A program made the position numbers and the translations under genes. 11,073 nt of DNA from contig WLNS01000042.1 in NCBI GenBank assembly GCA_009699665.1, forward strand, positions 1-11,073. Reading direction: 5' to 3'. Positions 5,973-11,073 of this stretch are shown one piece after another. The notes below the pieces were generated by a model. The model saw only the letters and a program-made list of their open reading frames with translations. It did not search any database and was not told where the DNA came from. Source of the stretch: Actinomycetota bacterium (GTDB lineage Bacteria > Actinomycetota > Actinomycetes > Actinomycetales > Microbacteriaceae). Positions within the stretch are counted from its first letter, which is position 1, and each line of letters starts with the position of its first letter.

Positions 5973-7024
5973 CAGACCACCATGCCGAACTGCTGCGAGA
6001 AGCGCACGTCGCCCTCGACCATGTCGTGCATGTCGTGAACGCCGTTGCGGAACATCAGTGTGCGCTCCACACCCATGCCGAACGCGAAGCCCGAGTAAAC
6101 CTCCGGGTCGATGCCGGCCGAGCGCAACACGTTGGCATTGACCATGCCACAGCCGCCCCACTCGATCCAGCGCGCTCCCCCGGTGAACGTGGGGTGCCAC
6201 ACGTCGAGTTCGGCACTGGGCTCGGTGAACGGAAAGTAGTTGGGGCGCAGGCGAATCTTGGCGCCCTCGCCAAACATAAGGCGGGCGGCGTGCTCGAGCG
6301 TGCCGCGCAGGTGGGCCATGGTCAGACCCTTGTCGACGGCCAGGCCCTCGAACTGCGTGAAGACCGGGGTGTGCGTGGCGTCGAGCTCGTCGGTGCGATA
6401 CACCCGACCCGGAGCGATGATGTAGATGGGCGGCTTTCGCGTGAGCATGGTGCGCACCTGCACGGGGCTGGTGTGCGTGCGCAGCACGAGATGCGCCTCG
6501 GGCGGCTCAACAAAGAAAGTGTCTTGCATGGCGCGCGCCGGGTGATCCTCGTCGAAGTTGAGTGCGTCGAAGTTGTACCACTCGCTCTCGAGCTCGGGAC
6601 CCTCGGCGATCTCCCACCCCATGCCCACAAACGCATCGCACACGCTTTCCTGCAACAGCATGAGCGGATGCCGGGCGCCGATGCGCGTGCGGGATGCCGC
6701 CGCGGTCACGTCGACGGACTCGGCGGCGAGTTGCGCCGTCTGCTCCGCGGCGACCATCTCGGTCTCGCGCGCTGCATAGGCCTGATTGGCCTGGGCGCGT
6801 GCCTGGCCCACAAGTTTGCCCGCGGCAGCCTTCTGGTCGTTGGGAACATCCTTGAGTGCGGCATTGAGCGCGGCCAGCGGCGATGCCTCACCCACATGGG
6901 CATTGCGGATGGCCTTCAGGCCCGCGGCATCGGGTGCGGCTGCGATGGCCGCGAGGGCCGCGGAGAGCGCCTCAGATACAGCGGATTCGCTGATTTGAGT
7001 GGCAGGATTCTCGGCGGCAGACAC
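5972..7024 (-). CDS. pheS: Phenylalanyl-tRNA synthetase alpha subunit
   Basis: This encodes 350 residues, the usual length for the catalytic alpha subunit. An N-terminal coiled-coil tRNA-binding arm covers about residues 10-105 (GEASPLAALN...PNDQKAAAGKLVGQAR). The class II catalytic core follows. Motif 2 is seen as GRVYRTDELDATHTPVFTQFEGL (206-228) and motif 3 as GFAFGMGVERTLMFRNG (312-328). The conserved phenylalanine-pocket block GFAFGMG is intact. The start is GTG 7024; no good SD is present, but a -10-like TAAACT lies 7 nt upstream, so the message may be leaderless. The TGA stop shares its A with the pheT ATG, giving tight translational coupling. The mazF-like stop is only 20 bp upstream, so read-through from the TA operon is possible. 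Confidence 0.97.
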   Translation of the reverse strand: MSAAENPATQISESAVSEALSAALAAIAAAPDAAGLKAIRNAHVGEASPLAALNAALKDVPNDQKAAAGKLVGQARAQANQAYAARETEMVAAEQTAQLAAESVDVTAAASRTRIGARHPLMLLQESVCDAFVGMGWEIAEGPELESEWYNFDALNFDEDHPARAMQDTFFVEPPEAHLVLRTHTSPVQVRTMLTRKPPIYIIAPGRVYRTDELDATHTPVFTQFEGLAVDKGLTMAHLRGTLEHAARLMFGEGAKIRLRPNYFPFTEPSAELDVWHPTFTGGARWIEWGGCGMVNANVLRSAGIDPEVYSGFAFGMGVERTLMFRNGVHDMHDMVEGDVRFSQQFGMVV

Positions 7025-7031
7025 GCTTCCG

Positions 7032-7052
7032 AGTTTACTTGTCGTTAGACAA
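7032..7052 (-). promoter_or_regulatory. Candidate pheS promoter (-10) and small inverted repeat
   Basis: On the minus strand, TAAACT (7037-7032) lies 7 nt before the pheS GTG at 7024, which would place the transcript start at the initiator codon. Just upstream, TTGTC (7039-7043) and GACAA (7048-7052) form a perfect 5-bp inverted repeat with a 4-nt loop. It spans the mazF stop codon. No recognisable T-box leader precedes pheS, nor is there room for one. Confidence 0.4.
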
Positions 7053-7404
7053 TCCCGAGGAACTCACCCACCCACAAGCGCACGCGCGCCAAGCACTGTG
7101 GAGACACCGCGCCTAGGTGACCTTGTATTCGATCGCGCGACATGACGCGAACCTGCTCGGTCATCACCCATGATTCCCGTTGCAGACCGGTGTCACCCAT
7201 CACGCGCACATGATTAGCCCAGTTGCGTCGTGCGCTCGTGACGGGAGCGACAAGCATCAGGGTGTCGGCAAGCTCGAGATGATCCGATGATGAAACGACA
7301 ACGTAGGGACGACGTCCGCCTTGCTCTCGACCGCGAACCGGACTCGCGTCGGCCCAGACAAGCCGCCCCGGATCAATGTTTTGCACGGTCACATCATGAG
7401 TCAT
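7045..7404 (-). CDS. mazF: MazF/PemK-family endoribonuclease toxin
   Basis: This encodes 119 residues. The N-terminal signature GRLVWADASPVRGREQGGRRPYVVVSS (13-39) matches the MazF/PemK beta-barrel. R32 (GGRRP) and T56 (VAPVT) sit where Bacillus MazF has its catalytic R25 and T48. A later block, WVMTEQVRVMSRDRIQGHLG (79-98), matches the family's dimer-interface segment. Members are sequence-specific mRNA/rRNA interferases blocked by their antitoxin; the recognition sequence cannot be deduced here. The ATG (7404) shares its A with the TAA stop of the upstream antitoxin gene, the usual coupling of a TA pair. Key residues are present, so it looks active. It ends 20 bp before pheS on the same strand. 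Confidence 0.9.
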   Translation of the reverse strand: MTHDVTVQNIDPGRLVWADASPVRGREQGGRRPYVVVSSSDHLELADTLMLVAPVTSARRNWANHVRVMGDTGLQRESWVMTEQVRVMSRDRIQGHLGAVSPQCLARVRLWVGEFLGIV

Positions 7405-7730
7405 TAATTGGCTACCGGGCCCTTGCCCGCATTACGAGCAACCCACGCGTCCCACTCCTCTTGCCATTCGTCGGCAACAGTTGCCCCATCCCATGGCACG
7501 TCAGCCCGCTGAGGATTAGCCTCTTGGGCGTAGTCTTCCCAGTCTTGAGAACTCATGGCTGCCACGGAGGCTCGAAGGGAATCCCAGCGCTGTTCGCGGT
7601 CTGCCATGGCGATGAGCTTGTTGAGGTACTGATCAAGGGTGCATTCTTCGCGCTTCGCCAGAACTTTCAGCTTGTCGCGCGTATCGGGCGACACCTTGAT
7701 GGTCGTCGGCAGCTTGGCGGGTCTTGTCAT
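7404..7730 (-). CDS. mazE: RHH-type antitoxin of the mazEF pair
   Basis: This encodes 108 residues. The N-terminal half is an RHH DNA-binding domain: strand LPTTIKVSP, helix DTRDKLKVLAKREE, turn, helix LDQYLNKLIAMADREQR (about residues 7-48). The C-terminal half is acidic and very Trp-rich (SQDWEDY..., DEWQEEWDAWVARN), the kind of disordered tail that would occupy the MazF RNA groove. No SD precedes ATG 7730. TATTCT lies 6 nt upstream (7742-7737), so leaderless initiation at the AUG is likely. The stop overlaps the toxin start by one base. The antitoxin assignment rests on domain plus position. The name mazE is by pairing, because the DNA-binding fold is RHH rather than the swapped-hairpin MazE fold. 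Confidence 0.82.
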   Translation of the reverse strand: MTRPAKLPTTIKVSPDTRDKLKVLAKREECTLDQYLNKLIAMADREQRWDSLRASVAAMSSQDWEDYAQEANPQRADVPWDGATVADEWQEEWDAWVARNAGKGPVAN

Positions 7731-7733
7731 ACT

Positions 7734-7768
7734 TTGAGAATACCAAATGGATTGCGAGCACGTCTCAA
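7734..7768 (-). promoter_or_regulatory. Promoter/operator region of mazEF
   Basis: TATTCT (7742-7737, minus) is a -10 candidate 6 nt before the mazE ATG. TTGAGA (7768-7763, minus) is -35-like but 20 bp away, which is long. TTGAGA at 7734-7739 and TCTCAA at 7763-7768 form a 6-bp inverted repeat framing the promoter, a possible operator for the RHH antitoxin. All matches are modest. Confidence 0.38.
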
Positions 7769-7781
7769 GTTTTCAACAGGG

Positions 7782-7804
7782 AAAAGGGCCGAGCCTTTCG
7801 GCCC
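7782..7804 (-). terminator. Rho-independent terminator of the surface-protein gene
   Basis: GGGCCGA (7786-7792) and TCGGCCC (7798-7804) form a perfect 7-bp GC-rich stem with a 5-nt loop. On the minus strand the stem is followed directly by TTTT (7785-7782). It lies 27 nt after the TAG of the beta-propeller gene and isolates it from mazEF downstream. In the plus direction only a weak T-tract follows. Confidence 0.8.
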
Positions 7805-7830
7805 GGCCTTTCAACGATGTGTGCGGCTAA

Positions 7831-8934
7831 CTAGCCGTTGCGACGGCGGCGCACCATGACCAGCGCAATCGCACCGGCTGCCAGCAGCCCCGCGCTCACC
7901 GCAACCGAAGTGCCGATGGTCGACGAATCAACGCCCGTATTCGCCAGTGCACAATTGGTGTCTGTCACTTGCTGCAAACCGGTCGCCGCGGCATAAGCGC
8001 CTACCCACGTGATCGTGGCAGCATGATTGACAGCCATCATGTAGGTGTAGTTCACCGAGTTCAGGGTTCCTGTCTGGGCAAGGCTCGTGCGGTCAAGCAG
8101 CTTGAATCCCGCGTTCTGATAGTCGCCCACAATTACGCTGTTGCAGGTCAGACCGATGCCGAACATTTCATCCACCAGCCCGTTTGCACTCGTAATGCTG
8201 GAACCATCGGCGGCGTACTTACGAATCGCACCTGAGTCGTAGTCGCCAATGTAAAGCGTGTCGTCGGCACCAAGGGCGCACGTGTAGGGGCCGCTCGTAT
8301 CGGGCAACTGGGTCGTCAGAGTCAGTGAACTCACGTCAATCACCGAGGTGTAGTCCTGGTCGTAGCCCGGTGAATACAACGTAGATGAGTCAGACGTGAT
8401 GCACATTTGGTAGGGGTAGTCGGCTGCCATGACGAGCGGGGAACCGACGGGTGCATACGTTGACAGGTCAATCTTTAGGATTTGTTTGGCTGTCTTGGCG
8501 TACACCAAGAGGGCTGATCCGTCGGGTGTGACGGCACCGATCCAGCCCGCGAAAGGCAACGTTATTGTCTGAGTAATCGTGCCCGACCCAACATCGAGCA
8601 CGACAACTCTTTGCGGATTATCACCCAGGATGTAAATCTCCGACCCGTCGGGGGAAACAACAGCCTCGCCGGCATTGATCAGCCCGAGGGTAGCCGCCGA
8701 ATACGAAACGGCGGTTTTAGTCGAACTGTTGTAAACGGTCATGCCGCTGGCCCCCGAGTAAGTGGCCGCAATGGTGCCGTCAGCCGAAGTGGAGACCCAG
8801 TTGTAGTTCCCGGTGGTGGCGATGGGCGGCTGGGCTTCAGGGGCAGCGAACGCGGGCGTTGAGAGCCCGAGCGAAGCCAGTGTTGCCAGAATTGCCGTGG
8901 CAACAGCAGTCACCCAGGTAGTGGTCTTCTTCAC
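7831..8934 (-). CDS. Secreted beta-propeller surface protein with LANTG sortase signal
   Basis: This encodes 367 residues from GTG 8934. Residues 1-30 are a Sec signal peptide: a KK n-region, a hydrophobic core, and STPAFA before APE as cleavage site. The mature part is made of about 40-residue propeller-like repeats with recurrent PDGS, LDVGSGT, IDLSTY and ADDTLYIGDYDSG turns, like YVTN/NHL-type surface propellers. The C-terminus carries LANTG (330-334), a hydrophobic span and RRRRNG, the layout of a sortase substrate. LAxTG is the motif attributed to class E sortases of high-GC Gram-positives. The function is unknown; adhesion or a structural wall role is a guess. An in-frame TTG at 8964 behind AGGGGG would add ten residues (starting MCVKRE) and cannot be excluded. 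A terminator follows, and no sortase gene is in the window. Confidence 0.85.
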   Translation of the reverse strand: MKKTTTWVTAVATAILATLASLGLSTPAFAAPEAQPPIATTGNYNWVSTSADGTIAATYSGASGMTVYNSSTKTAVSYSAATLGLINAGEAVVSPDGSEIYILGDNPQRVVVLDVGSGTITQTITLPFAGWIGAVTPDGSALLVYAKTAKQILKIDLSTYAPVGSPLVMAADYPYQMCITSDSSTLYSPGYDQDYTSVIDVSSLTLTTQLPDTSGPYTCALGADDTLYIGDYDSGAIRKYAADGSSITSANGLVDEMFGIGLTCNSVIVGDYQNAGFKLLDRTSLAQTGTLNSVNYTYMMAVNHAATITWVGAYAAATGLQQVTDTNCALANTGVDSSTIGTSVAVSAGLLAAGAIALVMVRRRRNG

Positions 8935-8980
8935 GGATTTGCTCGTTTCCCGCTTTACGCACAAAGGGTAAATCCCCCTG

Positions 8981-9008
8981 AGGAGACTCTACTGCTCTGG
9001 CGTCTCCT
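8981..9008. repeat. 7-bp inverted repeat upstream of the surface-protein gene
   Basis: AGGAGAC (8981-8987) and GTCTCCT (9002-9008) are perfectly complementary across a 14-nt loop. The loop holds the stop codon of the gene relic. On the minus strand, TAGAGT (8991-8986) inside it could act as a -10 for the surface-protein gene. No T-tract follows, so it is not a convincing terminator for paaI. Confidence 0.4.
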
Positions 9009-9040
9009 TGCGACGACGCACCATGACCAGTGCGATCAAG
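8989..9040 (-). pseudogene. Relic of a second sortase-substrate gene (3' end only)
   Basis: Read on the minus strand, this stretch encodes LIALVMVRRRKETPEQ and a stop. The intact gene at 7831 ends AIALVMVRRRRNG and a stop. At the DNA level, 9008-9037 aligns with 7838-7870, with 27 of 30 aligned bases identical and one 3-nt gap, counted by eye. It lacks a signal peptide, propeller and start codon. It begins right after the paaI stop (9042-9044), as if a deletion fused paaI to the tail of a paralogous gene. The remaining DNA between paaI and the surface-protein gene is only about 50 bp. Confidence 0.6.
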
Positions 9041-9041
9041 C

Positions 9042-9437
9042 TCACCCCGCGGGCGGGCCGATAGTGCGACTACGGCCACGAAACTCGGCTACCGCCGTAT
9101 CCGTCTCGTCGCGCACCGTGACGTCATAAATTCCGCTCCGGCCGGAGCGCGACCGCACGGATGCGCTGGCAACCAGACGCTGCCCGAGCTTGACGGGTCG
9201 CAGAAAGGTGATGTCGGCCCCCGCGGCGAGGGTCACCGCCGAGGAATCGTTACACGCAAAAGCGAACGCGGTGTCGGCCAACGCAAAGATGAGCCCGCCG
9301 TGCATGATGCCAAAGCCGTTCAACATGTCTTCTCGAACCAACATGGTGGCGACCGCGTGACCGCTCTCACGCTCAACAATCGTGATTCCGAGGGCGGCCG
9401 ATGCCGCGTCTCGCTCGAACATGTCTGCGTCGGTCAT
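9042..9437 (-). CDS. paaI: PaaI-type hotdog acyl-CoA thioesterase
   Basis: This encodes 131 residues, a typical length for the family. The hotdog signature ITFLRPVKLGQRLVASA and the catalytic block NGFGIMHGGLIFALADTAFAFACN are clear. The HGG at the start of the central helix and the D in LADTA match the PaaI active site. PaaI hydrolyses hydroxyphenylacetyl-CoA and related dead-end CoA esters, rescuing free CoA in the phenylacetate pathway. Its ATG overlaps the TGA of the upstream enoyl-CoA hydratase by 4 nt (ATGA), with no obvious SD, so it is translated by coupling. A second in-frame ATG at 9422 (MFERDAAS) matches many homologue N-termini and is an alternative start. The gene is the last of the paa operon visible here. 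Confidence 0.9.
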   Translation of the reverse strand: MTDADMFERDAASAALGITIVERESGHAVATMLVREDMLNGFGIMHGGLIFALADTAFAFACNDSSAVTLAAGADITFLRPVKLGQRLVASASVRSRSGRSGIYDVTVRDETDTAVAEFRGRSRTIGPPAG

Positions 9438-10213
9438 CGCGCTGCGCTGCCAAACACCGGTGTGCGCTTTTCTTGGAACGCAGCGAATCCCTCGCGGTAG
9501 TCATCGGTTTCGCAGAGGGCTCCCTGCGCAACATTCTCGTGGTCGACCGAGGCCCACAGCCCGAGGCGTTCGTCGCGCAGTTCTCGCACAAGCTCCTTGC
9601 TTGCGCGGAATGCCTGGATAGCTCCGGTTGACGCCCGAACCACGCGCTCCCGAGTGAAGTCGAGCAAGTCTGCCTCCGGCACGGCCCTGCTGAAAAGCCC
9701 CGCCGCAACGGCCTCGGCGCCGCTCATCAGTTCGGCCGTGTAGATCAGGTCGAGCGTTCGGTGAGCTCCGAGTCGCTCGAAGAACAGTGCGTGCCCACCC
9801 GAGTCGAGCGTTGCGCCAAGGTTGGCAAAGGGTGAACCAATCTTTGCGTTCTCGGCCACATAGACGACATCGCACGCGATGAGTAGCCCCAGTCCGACTC
9901 CCAGACACGCACCCGTCGCTGCCGCAAACGTGGGAGCCGGAAAATCGGCGATCTGGCGAAGAAGCGGCGTCACAAGATGCGCGAGGTAAGCCGTTGCGTC
10001 GTCTGTTGCCGGATCCACGTTGCTGATGTCACGACCCGCGCAGAACGCACGCCCCTCACCGCGCAGCAGCACAGCGCCGACGCGCGCTTCGTGCGCCGCG
10101 GTGAATGCCGACCCTAGGTCGGCGAGATCTGTCTCGTTAACCGAATTGAGACGCTCGGGCGCATTGAGCACGATCTCGGCCACACCGCCGGTGATGGTCA
10201 GGTCAATCGACAT
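9434..10213 (-). CDS. paaG: Enoyl-CoA hydratase/isomerase family, PaaG-like
   Basis: This encodes 259 residues with the crotonase fold. GEGRAFCAGRDIS (52-64) and GACLGVGLGLLIACD (101-115) form the oxyanion hole. The second catalytic block reads LGATLDSGG (132-140), with D137 where classical hydratases have Glu. This matches the Asp of PaaG isomerases, which convert ring-epoxyphenylacetyl-CoA to the oxepin form. The C-terminus YREGFAAFQEKRTPVF is also PaaG/PaaB-like. ATG 10213 is chosen because a strong AGGAGA SD, overlapping the paaE stop, lies just upstream; a longer frame has no SD. It lies between paaE and paaI in a tightly packed operon. PaaB/F-type hydratase is the alternative, disfavoured by the DSGG motif. 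Confidence 0.82.
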   Translation of the reverse strand: MSIDLTITGGVAEIVLNAPERLNSVNETDLADLGSAFTAAHEARVGAVLLRGEGRAFCAGRDISNVDPATDDATAYLAHLVTPLLRQIADFPAPTFAAATGACLGVGLGLLIACDVVYVAENAKIGSPFANLGATLDSGGHALFFERLGAHRTLDLIYTAELMSGAEAVAAGLFSRAVPEADLLDFTRERVVRASTGAIQAFRASKELVRELRDERLGLWASVDHENVAQGALCETDDYREGFAAFQEKRTPVFGSAAR

Positions 10214-10221
10214 GAGTTCTC

Positions 10222-11073
10222 CTAAGAGTCGTAGTTGATTTCGACGAGCTCGCTCGTCGGTATGGACTGACACGTGAGCACGTATCCGCGCTCGAGTTCA
10301 TCGGGTTCGAGCGCGTAGTTCTCGACCATGTTCACCGTGCCCGAGACCACGGTTGCCCGGCAGGTTCCGCACACGCCACCGGCGCAGGCGAAGGGCACGT
10401 CAGGTCGTACTCTGAGCGCTGCGTTGAGAATGCTCTCGTTGCTGTGCACGGGGGTCGTGACGGTTGCCGAGGTTCCGTCTAGTCGGAACGTAATCGTGTG
10501 CACGTCTTGACCCGCTTCAACCACTATCGGTCGGCCAGACTGGCCTCCGAGACCATCGGGCCGCCCGGTGGTGAACAGTTCGAACCGAACGTCGTCTGCC
10601 GCCACGCCATGCTCAGCGAGGGTGTCGCGAACCAGCTGCACGAGATCGAAGGGTCCGCAAATGAACCACTCGTTGACATCGGTTGGCGAAATGAGTTGCT
10701 GCAGTATCTCGTTGATTTTTTGCTCGTCCAGACGACCCGAGAGCAACTCAGAGCTTCGCGTCTCTCGCGTGAGCACGTGATACAGCGCAAGCCTGGTGGG
10801 GTACCGGTCTTTGAGATCGGCGAGCTCGTCGACAAACATCGTCTCCATCGCGGTGCGGTTGGAATACACGAGCGAGAAACGGTTGCGGGGGTCGGCGGAC
10901 AGGGCGCTCTCGATGAGCGCGATAACGGGGGTGATTCCCGAACCGGCGGCAATCGCCACGAAGTGCGCGCCGGTCTCCGAACTCTGGGAAACAAAGGCGC
11001 CCTCGGGCATCATGACCGACAGCTGCATTCCCGGCTTGAGATTCTCGATCGCCCAGGTGGAAAAGAGGCCGCC
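10222..11073 (-). CDS. paaE: Phenylacetyl-CoA epoxidase reductase subunit PaaE (5' partial)
   Basis: 283 residues are visible, running in frame to the window edge; the N-terminal FAD-binding part is missing. The edge peptide GGLFSTWAIENLKPG matches the PaaE flavin-domain end. Next comes the NAD(P)H-binding segment (FVAIAAGSGITPVIALIESAL; later WFICGPFDLVQLVRDTL). The C-terminal plant-type 2Fe-2S ferredoxin domain has CAGGVCGTC plus a fourth Cys in YVLTCQS. PaaE passes electrons from NADPH through FAD and 2Fe-2S to the di-iron PaaA of the ring 1,2-epoxidase. Other ferredoxin-linked oxygenase reductases share this layout, but adjacency to PaaG-like and PaaI genes favours PaaE. The stop TAG (10222-10224) overlaps the SD of the next gene, 8 nt away. 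Confidence 0.93.
   Translation of the reverse strand, partial: GGLFSTWAIENLKPGMQLSVMMPEGAFVSQSSETGAHFVAIAAGSGITPVIALIESALSADPRNRFSLVYSNRTAMETMFVDELADLKDRYPTRLALYHVLTRETRSSELLSGRLDEQKINEILQQLISPTDVNEWFICGPFDLVQLVRDTLAEHGVAADDVRFELFTTGRPDGLGGQSGRPIVVEAGQDVHTITFRLDGTSATVTTPVHSNESILNAALRVRPDVPFACAGGVCGTCRATVVSGTVNMVENYALEPDELERGYVLTCQSIPTSELVEINYDS

Noticed and set aside
5973..6200. Upstream extension of the pheT frame beyond ATG 5972
   Set aside because: The extension overlaps the pheS motif 3 coding region out of frame and is unlike any PheT. ATG 5972 starts the canonical MRVPLSWL.
6026..7048. 340-codon plus-strand frame opposite pheS
   Set aside because: It is antisense to the whole of pheS, with no recognisable domain and no credible start signal.
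8935..8964. TTG 8964 as the start of the surface protein
   Set aside because: It is possible (AGGGGG upstream). GTG 8934 gives a cleaner signal peptide starting with KK, so the shorter form was listed and the alternative noted.

Overview
This is GC-rich DNA with a strong G/C third-position preference. The gene content suggests a high-GC Gram-positive actinobacterium: an LAxTG-type surface anchor, a Paa operon tail, an actinobacterial-style pheST and a CruF/DUF422-like carotenoid protein. The interspersed GTCGAGTAG...CGTATCGAGACC hairpin repeats resemble ones I recall from Microbacteriaceae, so that family is my best guess. This is inference, since no rRNA or other taxonomic marker is present.

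Left region (1-2325). A ribbon-helix-helix (RHH) antitoxin-like gene runs off the left edge on the minus strand. Its ribosome-binding site lies inside a predicted 8-bp mRNA hairpin. Next comes a divergent pair: a single-span 85-residue membrane protein (minus) and a membrane-anchored, Ser/Thr/Pro-rich secreted protein (plus). A polytopic carotenoid-biosynthesis protein follows.

Centre (2380-7770). A vapBC-type toxin-antitoxin (TA) pair on the plus strand converges on pheT. pheS and pheT, the two subunits of phenylalanyl-tRNA synthetase, form a minus-strand operon with a 1-nt overlap. A mazEF-type TA pair lies directly upstream on the same strand, only 20 bp from pheS. The essential pheST operon is therefore bracketed by TA modules. 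pheT is unusually long (923 codons). At three sites it carries in-frame copies of short hairpin-forming repeats, which add roughly 75 residues in loops or linkers. This is the most striking observation in the window.

Right region (7780-11073), all minus strand. A secreted beta-propeller protein ends in an LANTG sorting signal, a membrane span and RRRR, and is followed by a rho-independent terminator. Just upstream is a 30-nt relic matching the 3' end of the same gene, abutting the paaI stop. The tail of a phenylacetate-degradation operon follows: paaE (2Fe-2S oxygenase reductase, 5' truncated), a PaaG-like enoyl-CoA hydratase/isomerase and the thioesterase paaI. These are coupled by an 8-nt gap and a 4-nt overlap.

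Several genes (mazE, pheS and the carotenoid gene) lack a convincing Shine-Dalgarno (SD) sequence. Each has a -10-like hexamer 6-7 nt before the start codon, which suggests leaderless transcripts.
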